Below, in pieces: positions 48,722 to 61,419 of a DNA stretch of 64,000 nt. The notes beneath the pieces are model-generated. The model was not told the DNA's origin. It saw only the letters and a list, made by a program, of their open reading frames with translations, and did no database searches. This DNA comes from Eudorina sp. 2006-703-Eu-15 (lineage: Eukaryota; Chlorophyta; Chlorophyceae; Chlamydomonadales; Volvocaceae): the NCBI GenBank assembly GCA_003117195.1, contig BDSI01000091.1, positions 62,001 to 126,000 on the forward strand, in the 5' to 3' direction. Within the stretch, counting starts at the first letter, position 1; the number at the start of each line of letters is the position of its first letter. A program made the translations under genes and the position numbers.

Positions 48722-51700
48722 ATGCTCCTGTGGCGACCGTTATTTACTCGCTCTGCAATCCAGGCTAGAAACTTTCCAGTTTTTCCATTCTATCTCAGGT
48801 GTTCAGCTTTTTCACGTGGTCAAACCCAGATCGTAGTCGCATCGGCTGGCCGTCCCAAGCCACCCGGCAAACCCAAGCCGCGGAACGCTCCCCCCCGGCC
48901 TCCAAATAGCCGCCAGACCTCCCCCAAACCTTCCCCGCCACTTATTTCTCCTGCCCGCCGGATTTCCTTCCCAAGTCCGCCGATGGAAGTCGGCGCAGCG
49001 CGGGCGGCGACCCTGCTCGTCCAAAACATGATGGTGCTGTGCCGGCAGCTCCGACTGCCCGTGTCCTACAAGGTCAGCGAGGAAAAGACCTCGTAGGGGC
49101 ATGGGGTACTTCCAACACTTCCAGGCGAAAACATTTTGTAAAATATTGCGGCCAAAGGTCAAAATTGTGGTTCGCGCTCCCGCAGGTCCAGGAATGGCCT
49201 AAGGACGTGGTGGATGCCGCCTCCGGCGCGCCTGACGCCATGGCGGTGGATGGCGGCGGCGACGGCGGCGGGGCGGGCACCCCGCGCCGCCGCTTCAGCG
49301 TCGTCGTACACGTGCACGGGGATCATGCGTTCAAGAAATACCTCCAGAACTACAGGTACGGAATGTGGGCGGAATGTGGAACTCAAAGACAGATGTCAGC
49401 TCGATTCGCGCACCGCCGGAAGATGAGCAAACTGGGGGGACCGACCGGACCGACGATCTGACGTCACTGTCTCTTTAAACAATTGCGGAAATGTCGCACC
49501 CCATCATCGCCCTGACTCTTCCTCACCTCCATCGGCGGCCCCCAACCTCCCCGACCTGTACCTCTCACCCGGCCTTCACCCGTCAACTCAATTCTGTATT
49601 CCCAATTTGTACGGCGTCGCCGTACAAATTTTGCTTCTGCCGTACAGCCGTTCCGACCTGCTGCTGTACCGCGGCCTGCTGCTCCAAGTGGAGACCACGG
49701 CGGACCTGTCGCGGGTGCTGTCGGCCCGGGTGCAACAGGCCTTCCTGCCCAAGTTCGAGAACGAGGGGCAGGTGCGCGGCGTCCCGCCCGCGAGGCGTGG
49801 GAGCGGCGTTACCGTAAACTGTAAATAAAAGAAAGAAACCCGTGGGAGCGGGGTACAAGACATTGGCAGACATATAGCCGCGGGGGGGCCCGGATGCGGT
49901 GGGCTGTCGTTAACTCTTTATGGACAGCAAGGGGCCGGAGGTTGATTGGCGTTGGCAGGCAAGACCCAGACCTACGTCAACTGGGGTGGGACAGGACGTA
50001 GGGGACGCATGGAGGTTGGCGTGCTTGACGAACGAGTCGTCGGGGCCTTGCACTGCAGGACGCTGCGGTGGCGGACCAGGTGGCGGCGGCGGCCGCCGCG
50101 GGCCACCCCACCGTGATCACCGTCAAGCACAGCGGCAGTCTCGTCACGCTGTCGTACGACGGCGGCTGGGCCGCCAAGAATTCGGTCTCCAACGAGTTCA
50201 CCGCCGGTGGGTCTCCAAGAGGAAGGGGGGGTAAAGGGGGGGGTATCGGCGGCGGCGTTTCCCTCGCAGGGAAGCCTGCCCCGGCGGTGCGTGTCGCGTG
50301 AGGCACGGTTTGCCGGCCGCGCGCTGCTCCATCCGGGTGGGGGTTGAGGGGCGTACTAGTCGTACAGTACGGCAAAGTGCAGTACGGCAAAGTGCAATAC
50401 GGCAGACGCGTTAGGCAAGCACGCGGCGCGGTCTGATATGCGGTATGCCGTTCCGCACAGCACCCGTCGGCAATCCCTGGCTCGCCGCGCCGCCGCGCGA
50501 CCCCCGGCCCCCCGGCGGCCCCCCAACGGTGCGACTTGTGGTGTCTGCAGGCGGCGCTGCGCTGCTGCGGGCCCACTACGACCGGCGCCACCCGGGGGAC
50601 CCGGCGGCCGCCGCCGCAGCCCTGGACACCACGATGAGGACCCTGGCCGCCCGCCGGCTTTCGCTCTCCTTCGAAATGGTGGGTGCAGGTGAAATGGTGG
50701 GCGCAGGTGAAAAGGTGGGCGCAGGTATGATGGGGTACGCGGCCTAGTGCGCCTGCCGCACCTGCGATGCTGCTATAGCCGGGACTCGTCCTGGATTTGG
50801 GTTTCTCGTCTGACCGCTGAACCAACTCAACACCGCGTCCCGTCCGCCGCGCACGCACGTGGAGGCTTCCCCCTCCCTCCGCCCGAAGGAGCCACCCCTC
50901 CGTGGGTTTATACCTAATAAACACCCCTCCGCTTGCTTTCTGGGTTTGCCAGGGTTCGATTCTCGGTTTCTTTTCTCTTTTCATTTCAAGTTTTCAACCC
51001 CTCCGTCCGAGTGAGCCACGGGTTCGGGTCGGTCTTCCCCCACGTGGCCCCCCCCGATTTGGGTTTCTCGCGAAACGCAGGTGACGGGCAGCCACGGCCA
51101 CCACGGCCAGCTGCCCGCGGCCGAGTACCTGGTGGCAACCGCCGCCCACACCTTCGACCCCGTCACCGGCGCGCCCGCCTTCCTTGGCTGGCTGCCCTTC
51201 CTGGAGCTCTGCGCTGAGCTGGGGCTGCCCACCAACGATACCTGGGTCGTGGCGGGCGGCGTCCTGGCGGGCGCCGCCCGCCAGGCGCTCGACGCGCTGG
51301 CGCTCCGCGGCGGACCCACGGGTCACGCTCTGCGGTCGCTGGACGAGCTGGTGTCGGAGGGCGAGGGGCCGGAGGCGGGCTGCCTGCGGCTGTACGGCAC
51401 TTACCCGCACGATGAGTGGCAGGGGGAGCGGCTGGAGGGGTTCGTGGTGGCGGCGGGGCAGGCGCTGGGACCCGAGGAGCTTCAGCGCCTGCGCTCGATA
51501 CGCGACTCCCTGGCGGCCAGTCGACTTCCTCTCGCATCGGTTTCGGAGCACCTCCGCCGGCCGTACCAGCGTGCGTTACGTGAGGCCATGGCTGACGTGG
51601 CGGCGGCGAAACGCGGCGGCGGCGGCGGCGGCGGCGGCGCCGCCGCCGCCGCCACAACCAACGGCGCGGCGGCGCCTGGCGAGCCCGCAGCGGACGGCGC

Positions 51701-54700
51701 CGGTGGCGCCGTGACCGACGCAGTTCGGTCGCGGCTTCAGACCGCCGTGGTCGCATGGATGCCACAAGCGTGTTTGTCGTACGTTTCCCCCGGAGCCGAC
51801 GCACGGGAGAAGCTGCCGGAGCTGCTGTCCTCCATGGAGGTGGAGGGCCTGGCGGAGGGGCTGCCGTACATGCAGCTGCCGGGGAATGGCGGCCGGCTGT
51901 ACAGCCGCGTGGCGCTGGCCAAGCTGGGCACGGCCGGTCTGCAGGTCGGTACGACAGCCGCTGTGTCGTCGTACAGTGAGTTGAACATTTTCCTTACATC
52001 TGAAACCCACCTTTCATGCTCACGACATTGCCGCTGTTTGGACGCCGGGCGTCTTACGTCTGGAGCACACCACCAGAATGATACATCACCACACAGAGGC
52101 CCCGAAATTCGAAGCTGTGCAAAATGCTCGTGTAACCCAACCGCACGGGGATTTGAATAGTTAACTTGAGGTTGGCGACTTCGGAGCCCCAGGACGGGAC
52201 AGCATAAGAGATGTCCTAAACCCTTAGAGGTGAGGGACAGCCCGCCAGGCTCCTCCGTCCCTGCCGGCCCCGCCTGGCCACCTTGCCGGCCCCCACAGGC
52301 GCTGCTGCAGAAGGAGCTGGCGGCGGAGGAGGCCGCCGCCGCCGCCGGCGGCGGCGGCGGCGGCTCGGAGCGGGCTCGTGCGCTCCGCGAAGCGGCCGCC
52401 GAGGCCGCCTCCGCGCCCAACCCGCCGCCGAGCATGCTGCTGGTATGTACCGCGGGAGTGTCGGGAGGGTGTGTGTGGGGGGGCGTGGGAAATGGGTGAT
52501 GGGATGCGGAGCCTGTGGGTCTTTGGTGCTCCTCCTCGTTCACTGACCCACGGGTCAGTGACCCATGGATCATTGTTCACTGACCCGCGGGTATCTCCCA
52601 ACTCGACGCAGGTCCGCGCCGTGCGCGCCCTGGCAGGCCGCCCCGAAACCACCTCCACATTGCGGTACAAGAAGAAGATGATCATGTGGAGCTTCCCCGA
52701 GGTCAACGGTAACGGTAGCAGCAACGGCAACGGTAACGGTAGCAGCAACGGCAACGACACTGGCAGTAGCAGTAGCACCGGCCAGGGTGGTGGTGTGGTG
52801 GGCTACAGCCTGATGACATTTGTCATCCGGAACGGCCTGCCGGCGCTACGGCAGGGCGCCGCCACGTATGCTGCCTACGTGGACAATCTTGTACGACGCA
52901 GCTGGGGACTGCCCAAGCCGCTGGTGGCGCAGGTGAGGCGGGTTTGAGGAGGGGGCAGGGGCCGCCGCAGCGCGCCGGCGAGACTACGACGGGAACCCCT
53001 GTACTCAGATGCAGCAGACCTTCTGCTGTAACGCGCAGCATTCGGACATGTCGTAAATCGTGTCGGGTTCGATTCCGACTGGGGACGCCGTCGTCTCGAT
53101 CGTATCGTGGTTGCCTCGCGAGGACGCTCGGTCTTCGGGGGGGACGTCTGTAACGCGCAGCGTTCGGACATGTCGTAAATCGTGTCGTTTCGTTCGTTAA
53201 CTCGCCGTCGTTACATCTGCGGCGGCGGCCGCGGCGGCGGCGAAGGGTTGGAGGAGGCGGGTCCATCACCGCACCAGCGGCGTACGGCCAAACGCCACTT
53301 TATAGTTGTACCGAGACCCGCGGGTCGGTGTGCCTCTGTCGCCCTCCCTCGCTCTCGCCCCCTCTCCCTCGTTATGTTGTGTCCGCAGGTGCAGCACTTT
53401 GCGCGCTGCTGGGCCGCCTGGGTGGCGGCGCGCGGCGGCGCCGCCGCCATCGACGAGGGGCGGTACCTGGAGGTGGCGGAGCCGTTCGTGGCGGAGTTCC
53501 TGCGGCGGCGCGGCGTGATGGCGCTCAGCGGCCGCCCCGAGGGCGCCTTCCAGGTGCGCGTCGGGGGAGGGCGGCAGCACCAGGGAGATCCCTCAGACCC
53601 TCACCCGCACCCGCTCCCGGGGTGGGGCGGGGTTGAGGAGTTGGAGATCCCTCTTCCGGAAGAAAAGGGGGGTGCGCGGAAAGAATAGGGGGTGAGTCAT
53701 AGGGTTGAGGAATCGAAGGGAGAGCGGTAGGGGTGAAGGGCTGAAGGTTAACAGTTTATAAAGGGGTATACGGGGTGTAAGGGCTGAAACTAAACGTTTG
53801 CGCAAGGTCTCCTTGCACCTTGAACCAAAACGAAAAGAAAGGCAACGCCCCCCACGCCCCGCACGCCCCTTCCCTCCCTCCGCCACCCTTCGACAGGGTG
53901 TGCTCCTCTGCGTGGACACCCCTGAGCCCTTCACCCAGGCGCTCCGTCGGGCGGTGGCGCCCTCCCTGGAGCTCACCGTTGCCAAATTAGGCGACACGCC
54001 CTTCACCAAGGGCATGGTGCCGGACGGGGCCATGCTGTGGCTGCAGGTGCGGGTGTACGGGTACGGGTACACGGGTACGGACATGTGGGCCCACCGGCCG
54101 TCGTTGTGCGTGCCCTCCTCACCTGACCGTTCGGTGACCGTGACTGAGCATGACCTGCAGCTCGGGCCACCGTTACCTGTTAGTACTGCACTCCGTTGCA
54201 TGCAACGGAATCCGTCAGTCTGACGCTCACCCTGCTCACGTGTTAATACAGTATTCCAAAACTTGCCTCCGACCCCAACGGCCTTTTTTATTAAGGATGT
54301 TACCTTTATTATTAAGGATGTAACGACCGGGACCCCCCTGCCCTCTGCCCTGCCAGCCGGGCACCGAGATGCCCAAGAAGCTCCGCGACTTCATGTCCGG
54401 CGGCGCGGCGCCGTTCACGTGGGTGGTGGCGGCGGCGGCGCCGCGACCCGCGGGTCAGGACAACGCGCCGGAGGCCAAGCGACAAAAGGGCCTGGCGCAG
54501 GCCAAGGCAAGGAAGCCGCACCGGATGCGCGCGGCGCGGTGGTGGCCCTGGAGCGGGTGCCATCGCGCGGGTTGGGATTCATCACACACGGCGGGGCGCA
54601 TGGAGGGTGTGGCCCCCTCCTCCCAATCAATCGCTATTGTTCCGCAACGCTGACATTCTCTCCTCACCAGTCGTCGGCTCGTCGCACCAAAAGAACAAGA

Positions 54701-57700
54701 TCGTGGGGGCCTCGAGAGGGGGCCATGACGCGCACCCGTGTGGGGACCCGTGAGCTCACCCGCGGGGGTTCACTCAAGCGGGGGGCTGCCCCCCCGTGAG
54801 CAGCTGCGGGCAGGGAAACCGAGCACAAGATCTCTCGTCGGAGGCGCCGTCACAACTTCACAGTCCAGAACACCCGGTCGAATGGGTGCTTAGGGTCTGA
54901 AAAAAATTTGAATATTGCGGGAGAAAGTTTTAATATTGCGGGTGCAAGATTTTATATTGCAAGAGCGCAGGGCTCTCCGTGGGGTGCTTGTCTTGCCTTC
55001 CTCGGCGTCCCGCCATCCGCATCACCTTCAGAACTGCGGCAAGTCCTGCGCTAACCCCCTGGGATGTCAGCGTGCAAAACAGAGGGGTGCAGGCCCCTCC
55101 TCGCGACATGCCAGCGGTCAGGAATTGAGTGCGCCTCGTCGTGTGCGGTGTGCGGTGTACTAATACCCCAAACCCCATGTCACGTTTGTGTTGAATGAGA
55201 AGCCCACCCAGAACCGCCCAGGCCCGTTTGTGTGTGTGGCTGGGCGTCAACTTGTCTGCAAGTCAACCACTGCCGTGCTCAAAACCAAAACCGAAGCCAT
55301 GTGGATTCCAGTGCTCGGGAGGGATTATGGCGAGGTGACGAAGTGCCGTGCGCGCCCCTGCCGGCCTAACGCCCCGCCCGCGACGCCGTAGATCGCGGCC
55401 GTGACGGCGGCGCTGGGCGCCGACGGCGCCGCCAGCCGCCTGCGGCACATCACGCCGCCCGCGGCGGAGGACGACGACGTCGACGGCGCCGCCAGCGCGG
55501 CGCTGGCGGCGGAGGTGGCGGCGTGGCTGGGCCGCGGCACGCCGCTGCCGCCGGCGGACCCGGCGGTGGCGGTGTACTTCGTGACCATCCCTGGAGCCGG
55601 CAAGAGCGTCCTGACGCAGGGCCTGGTGCTGCCGACGGCGACGGCGGGGGAGCAGCAGCCGCAGGACCTGACGGTCAAGGTGCGGATCATCTCCCTGGGG
55701 GGAGGTAGGGGAAGGGGGAGGGGGAGCTGGGGCGGGGCAGGGGCGGCCTGTGGAGGGAGGGAGGGGTAACGACGGCCCACTCCCTGAAACGGCGCGGACG
55801 GAATGCCCCGCTGGTCGGCCGGAGTTTTTTCATCCCTGCGGTTTGTCGTCCAGGGCGGGAGCTTGTGCAGGGTTTGCCAGCTCCGGGTGCGGTTCCATGA
55901 ACACAGCGGCACATAACCGCGGCACATAACCCCGTCCTCCCATCCCTCTTTTGCCCTCCCTCTCCCTCGCGCGCTGTCCCGCCCTGTCCTGCCCTGCCCT
56001 CACCTCCCGCTGCCCAGGTGCTCAACAGCGACACCATGAAGAAGACAGTCAAGGGGTTCAACCCCAACCGGTAAGACCTCCGCCGCGACGACACGGAACC
56101 GACGACGCGGCGGCAGGGGGCCGGCAGGGAGCGGCAAGGGGCCGGCAGGGGGGGCAGGGGGCAGCAGACACCTCATTTTGGACACAGACACGGGCCAAAT
56201 GTTTCTTGCCGGTTTCCCCTTCCATGTGAGATCCTATACACACAACCGACCCTCCCCGGCCTGGCAGCAGCGCAGTTTGAAACTGTCCACCAACTTTCCT
56301 ATACCCTCCCCGGCCCCCCTCCCCCCTCCCCCCGGCAGGTACTGGCTGGAGGTGGCCTCCGCGGCGGACAGCTGTCGGGGCGGCGGCCACGTGGTGGTGT
56401 CGGTGGCGGACAAGAACCTGGTGCCCTCGCCGCCGGGCAACATCGCCCGGGCGCTGGAGCCGCTCAAGGGCACTGGTGGGTGGGTGGGTGGGTGGGTGGG
56501 TGAGTCTGTGGGACACGAGGACACAGGCCAAACGGGGACAAGGACGGAGTCGGATTGTCACAACCTTGTGTCACGGCTTGAAAACTTGATTCCGTAAAAC
56601 AACTTGATCCCGTAACTTGATTCCGTAACTTGATGATTCCTTGAGATGGGCGGGGCCCCGGCGAGGTCGGGTAGGCACTGACGATCCCTTTTTGGGATCC
56701 GTTGTATCAGGAGTCATTCCACTTGAGCGCATTTCTATTTTGACGAGTATGGGCCGCCGGTACCCCGCCACCGGCGCCCGCCGGCTCGCCCACCCGCCCG
56801 CCTCGGGCCCTCCGCTCCACTCCGCTCCACTCCACTCCGCTCCATTCCGCTCCACTCCGCTCCACTCCACTCCGCTCCATTCCGCTCCACTCCGCTCCAC
56901 TCCACTCCGCTCCACTCCGCTGCACTCTGCTCCACTCCACTCCACTCCACTCCACTCTGATCCGCTCCGCTCCACTCCAGGGGTGGCGAGCCTCGCGCTC
57001 GTGCCGTGCGTGTCGGGCCCCTCGACGCTGTCCTCGCCCGCGCCCGAGCATGCGGATCTGTACGGCGATCTCCCCGCGCTGCCGTTCCCCCTGGAGCTGG
57101 TCGCGCTGTGCATGATGCGCACCTTGAAACGACGGGTGAGGCGGGGAGTCAAACCTGGAGGGCACCATCATTCGGGAGATTCGGGAGATTGGCCTTTCTG
57201 AAGGGGTTCGCGATGATCCTGATCTGTCCTGGGTGCGGACAGGGTGCGGACAACTGAAATTCGGGATCCCGGGCAGCGCCCGCATCTGCAGCCACATACC
57301 GCCGTACACGACCCATCCGTAGGATGGATGTGGGGAGGCATATGTTCCACCAACCCGCCGGCCGCCTTCTTCGAGCCGCGCCGTGCCGCTGCTGCGCATG
57401 TCGTCCTCCGCAACGTCAAACTCTTAACCGTCAACTGAATCTGCCGCGCTTCATCCCCCCAACTTCATCCCTGCATCCCCCAGAACCACGAGGGTGGCCT
57501 GGACGGCCAGAAGGCGCCCACTGCAGCCACCGTGGTAGCCATGTTCGCCGGCTTCTACCGCCACAAAACCCTGGGCGACCTCCTCTCCTCCCTCCGAAAC
57601 CAATTCACACGCGTGGTGGAGCTGCCCATCATGCGCGGCGCCGGAGGGGTCGGAGGGGACGGTGGCGGCGGCGGCGGTGGCGGTGGCGGCGTGCCGGTGG

Positions 57701-59939
57701 AGGTTCTTCGTCACGTGGCGGAGGGTGTACGGGATGTTTCGGAGCGGGCCAAGCCGCAGCTGCCGGCGGCGTGGGAGGCGCGGGCGCGGGAGCTGCTGCT
57801 GCGGCCGGAGGTGGTGGCGGCGCTGGAGGTATGGGGTTGGGAAGTTGGGGTGTGGTGTGGTGTGGTGTGGTGAGGTGAGGTGTGAGTGTGGGGATGGAGT
57901 GTGGTGTGGTGTGGTGTAGTGTGGTGTGGTGTGGTGTGGTGTGGTGTGGTGTGGTGTGGTGTGGTGTGGTGTGGTGTGGTGTGGTGTGGTGTGGTGTGGT
58001 GTGGTGTGGTGTGGTGTGGTGTGGTGTGGTGTGGTGTGGTGTGGTGTGGTGTGGTGTGGTGTGGTGTGGTGTGGTGTGGTGTGGTGTGGTGTGGTGTGGT
58101 GTGGTGTGGTGTGGTGTGGTGTGGTGTGGTGTGGTGTGGTGTGGTGTGGTATGGTATGGTGTGGTGTGCGACGCCAACGTGTGTTTGGAGAAGAGACCCG
58201 TCCGACCCAAACTATGTGCCAAAACACGTACCATATTAGCCAGCGTGCGTTGGCTCTTCTTTCTTCTTTCCTCGTATTCCGAGGACACTCCGCATATGGG
58301 TAATATGGGTGACCTGCGCCTCCCGTTCCGCAGGCGCTGCAGTTGCCGATGGACGACGTACGACACCGACTGGAGCAGGAGGTGGGCGCCGCGCTGGAGG
58401 AGGTCAAGAAGGCGGCGGCGGCGGCCGACGGCGCCGACGGTATGGCCGCGCCGCAGCTCGCATCGTCGTTGACGCTGCCGTTGGATAGCCTCGACATTGA
58501 CGGCGCCGCCGCGGGCGCCGGCGGCGTCGGCGCTGCGTCGACGGCGGCAGCGCCAGCGGCTGCGGAGCGCGTGTCGTACTTCTCGTTGGCGGGGTTGGAC
58601 GAGGAGGCGCTGCGGGCGGCGGCGCGGCAGGTGCTGCCCGCCGAGCTGCACGGCAAGCTGCGCCGCGGCGGCCTGCACGTCACGTTATGGCACCGGTGGG
58701 TACGGGTACGGGTACGGCAGTCGCGTACGGCAGGGTGGACGTGCGGGGCCGGGCTGCAATGTCGCGTTTCCCGCTTGACCTTCGCCCGCGCACCGCTCTG
58801 GACCGCTCTGTGCCTGTCGGGCGTCCCCTGTGCCATCCGTCGCTTCGCCCTTCGTTCTCCCCATCGATGGGTCGGTCAGCCGCTGAGATGCAGAACCTTT
58901 GCAACGACCAACCCGTTCCTTGCGCGCCGTGTTGCTTGCCGTAATGCGCAACATCCAGGCCCGCATCGGCCACCGTTACCCAGAAGGGTTACACAACGAT
59001 CGTCCTGACAGTGATCCGGCCTCCCCCGCCTCTTTTGACATGGCCCTCGTTCGCATTCGCCGGGATTCTCACTCACGCGCCCACCGCGTTGCCGTGCCGC
59101 GTCTCCCTGCGCTGCCTGCCTTGTCCTTCTGCCGTACCCCGTACGGCTCTGCCGTACGCAGCGCGGATCCAGAGCTGGGCCAGCGCGCCGACCTGCGGCA
59201 GGCGCTGATGGAGCTGGTGGGTACCCCCCTGGAGCTGGAGGTGACGGACTTTGACATCAGCCCGGAGGTGCGTCCCGTGGGTCGGCCACACGGCGCCTGC
59301 CGTACCCGCACCCGTACCCGTACCTTTCCTCCGGGGTTCACGTGGTTTTGATAGCCTTCCCGCCCCCGACAGCTCGACCTAGCATGCTCAGGCACCGTCC
59401 CCCCTCCTAACCCGCCCAATGCCGCGCCCCCGTCCCGCCCCCTCCTAAGCCGCCCAATCCCGCCGCATCCCGCCCCGCTCCACACACAGGTGGTGGCCGC
59501 GAACGTGCGACTGCTGAGCGCCGAGGAGGTCGTCACCTGCAAGCCCTACCACCACGTCACCCTCTTGGTGGGTGGGTGGGTGTGTAAATGGGAACTGAGC
59601 CGCGAGAAGCGAGAAGCGTGGGTGTGTGGGTGTGATGCCCTCCCCAGCCAGCTCGGTTTGCACCAGTATCGGCTTGCACCAGTCTACCAATTCGCGCGAG
59701 CCCCGAACGCAATCCCTGGTCCCCTGCCCCGAATCCGAATCCCTGGCCTGCAGGTGGAGAAGGGCCACACGGCGGCGGAGAGCAACCAGCTGCCGGCGCG
59801 TCTGGCGGCGGGTGAGGCTGGGGTGGAGCGGCGGCCGCTGCCCGGGGGCCCGCTGCTGCTCAGCGGTGTCATCACGGCGGTGGAGGCGGACGAGGGGACA
59901 ACGCCCGGCAGAGCCCGCCCGGCGCCGCCTCAGCAGTAG
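48722..59939 (+). CDS. RNL: Plant-type tRNA ligase (ligase-kinase-cyclic phosphodiesterase)
   Basis: Predicted 1474-residue protein in 20 exons: 48722-49072, 49186-49355, 49648-49771, 50059-50206, 50551-50678, 51081-51944, 52299-52442, 52612-52932, 53389-53553, 53897-54046, 54357-54506, 55392-55679, 56018-56070, 56339-56475, 56981-57135, 57484-57828, 58334-58695, 59162-59267, 59490-59567, 59754-59939. All phases agree. It joins tRNA halves after intron removal, healing and sealing the ends. Ligase domain: DGGWAAKNSVSNEF with the probable adenylated Lys ~255, then RLSLSFEMVTGSHGHHGQLP, matching the plant ligase SFEMVT...HGQ-P motif. Kinase P-loop VTIPGAGKS ~969-977. The two HxT motifs of the 2H phosphodiesterase are at ~1346-1348 (HVTLWH) and ~1409-1411 (HHVTLL). 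It is longer than Arabidopsis RNL because of Ala/Gly linkers. The first ~87 residues are basic and Ser/Pro-rich, possibly an organelle-targeting extension; Met at 48983 is an alternative start. Intron 11 has a GC donor. Confidence 0.93.
53026..53187 (+). repeat. Pair of 40-bp near-identical direct repeats
   Basis: 53026-53065 and 53148-53187 differ at one base (CTGTAACGCGCAGCA/GTTCG, then GACATGTCGTAAATCGTGTCG). They lie in intron 8 of the tRNA ligase gene. Confidence 0.85.
55191..55226 (+). repeat. Dispersed short repeat B, copy 3
   Basis: TTGAATGAGAAGCCCACCCA followed by GAACCGCCCAGGCCCG, in intron 11 of the tRNA ligase, the GC-donor intron. Confidence 0.75.
56263..56305 (-). repeat. Dispersed short repeat A, copy near tRNA ligase acceptor
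   Basis: GGCAGCAGCGCAGTTTGAAA, then CCACCAACTTTCCTATACC. It ends 33 nt before the exon 14 acceptor and is reversed relative to copy 1. Confidence 0.75.
56812..56980 (+). repeat. (CTCCA/CTCCG)n pentanucleotide array
   Basis: Alternating CTCCA and CTCCG, some CTCCAT, running directly into the exon 15 acceptor of the tRNA ligase, where it supplies the pyrimidine-rich tract. Confidence 0.95.
57849..58166 (+). repeat. (GGTGT)n pentanucleotide array, ~60 units
   Basis: Begins 20 nt after the exon 16 donor of the tRNA ligase and ends with GGTAT variants. The Cys-Gly-Val-Val-Trp and Thr-Thr-Pro-His-His open frames are artefacts. Confidence 0.98.
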
Positions 59940-59952
59940 CAGCAGCCGCTCC

Positions 59953-59964
59953 AACAACAACAAT

Positions 59965-59996
<32 letters not shown>

Positions 59997-59997
59997 G
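59953..59997 (+). repeat. (CAA)n tract in the 3' UTR
   Basis: CAA/TAA triplets directly after the tRNA ligase stop codon; a second short one follows near 60025. Confidence 0.9.
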
Positions 59998-60000
59998 AGC

Positions 60001-60005
60001 TGTAA
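60001..60005 (+). terminator. TGTAA polyadenylation-like signal of the tRNA ligase
   Basis: TGTAA lies 61 nt after the stop codon. A 3' UTR this short would be unusual, so a later signal may be used. Confidence 0.35.
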
Positions 60006-61419
60006 CGTTCATTCATTCGACATCAACAACAACAGCAATAACGCCACCCCGCCCGCCCTGGAGCATAGGCCTGCGTCGCACGCGCTGGGCACGTGGGGCC
60101 ATGGACCCATGCCCGGGTGTCTTGATACTGTCAAGCCCTTCCGGGGACGCGGCCCTGCCCTGCCCTGCACACACAGGGGTGGTAGCCATCCAACCAGATA
60201 GAGGGAGGCAGCTGATACCCAAGGTCCACTAACCAGGGACGAGAAGACGTTCCATCTCGGTGATCGGGTGATGTGCGTTCCGTGTGCCGGACCGGCAGTT
60301 AGAGAGAGCGAGTTGGTCATGCCCCATCCCAAGGGCTGGGGCATGACCAACGGACGGCTCTAAGGAGGTTCCGACTGCGCGATGGAGGATGTGGGTGCGC
60401 TGGCTGTGTTGCCGGGCCTGCAGCCGCTGCAGGTTTATGCCCTTTTTATTTGGTAAGCGGTCGGCATAGTCGGTGTGTGTATGTGTATGTGGGGCGGGGA
60501 TGCTTTTCTCAGTGTCGCTGTCTTCATTGACAACTGGGGGGGGGTATTGTTCACCTGGTGAGCCGCTGCTGCTGGTACCCTCATGGCGCAGCTGTAACCA
60601 TATTGATTCGGGCCTCCATCTCTCCACCATTATCTGAGATGTTCGCTCAAGGCTGTGGTGGAGGCCGCGACCCAGCTCCGGTCGCTCAGGCCTCGGGTCA
60701 ACCCCTGCGGGGTGCATTTCAAGTGGGAAAACACCTGTCCCAGCCAGCCACGCAACCCCCTGCTGCTGCCCAACGTGCGCCGTGTACGGCTGTCGTACAT
60801 ATCGTATACATACGTGCATGTGGATCCGGTCGTCGCCTGTTGACCAACCGCAATCACCTCCTGCGAAGTGGTGCAACTGGGCTCCCCACGCAGCGAGAAC
60901 AGACCCCGCGGCGGATATGCACGTGGAAGCGTTACACCTCCTTACACAGCGTTACGAGCAGCGCCATTGAGTATTGCTCCCCTCCTCCTCCGAAATGTGG
61001 CGCCCTAGTGGTCCTCCTGCCCGCAACTGGAATTGAACCACAAAGTTGATGACCACGGTGATAACAGCAGCATAGCCAGATTGGACTCCGCACTGGGTCC
61101 GTCGGGCGCACTGGCGAGGCAACGGGGGCATCCCGTACGGCACAAAACATATGCACGTACAGACCTAAACCTTCAGGTCCGGATCAAACTGACCCGCGAC
61201 CCATTCCACCTGAAGTAGCGACGGAGTCAGTACCGTGCAACGATAGCGACCCCATCCTTATCACTGAAATCGTTCCATGCGCGGGCGACGGTCGGCCCTG
61301 CATCGCCACATACCGCGCTCCGATTCCCCATCCTCGCTGTACAAAAATGATCCAAAATCGCAAGAAGGGGGATGTCGCACGGCTGTGCAACGCGCGAACC
61401 GCCTGGCAGTCGCAATGCT
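60006..61419. other. Convergent intergenic region
   Basis: Between the tRNA ligase and bL32 stop codons. It holds a 14-bp perfect hairpin (60313-60326 and 60337-60350, TTGGTCATGCCCCA, 10-nt loop) and the probable bL32 3' UTR. A 62-codon frame at 60655-60843 has mixed composition but no start, splice or family support. Confidence 0.55.
60932..60946 (-). terminator. Two TGTAA polyadenylation-like signals for bL32
   Basis: TTACA at 60932-60936 and 60942-60946 reads TGTAA twice on the minus strand, about 475 nt after the bL32 stop. The resulting 3' UTR length is normal for these algae. Confidence 0.45.

Noticed and set aside
53058..53082. tRNA gene suggested by GGGTTCGATTCCGAC
   Set aside because: A five-pair stem would need an eight-nt loop, and no matching acceptor, D or anticodon arms are present.
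57451..58836. 461-codon minus-strand frame rich in Thr-Thr-Pro-His-His
   Set aside because: It crosses the (GGTGT)n array and two tRNA ligase exons in antisense; no family motif.
60655..60843. Short plus-strand frame with protein-like composition
   Set aside because: No start context, splice signals or family match; it lies in the bL32 3' UTR/intergenic region.
61000..61080. tRNA on the minus strand suggested by GGTTCAATTCC
   Set aside because: The T stem does not pair and no D arm or acceptor stem can be drawn.
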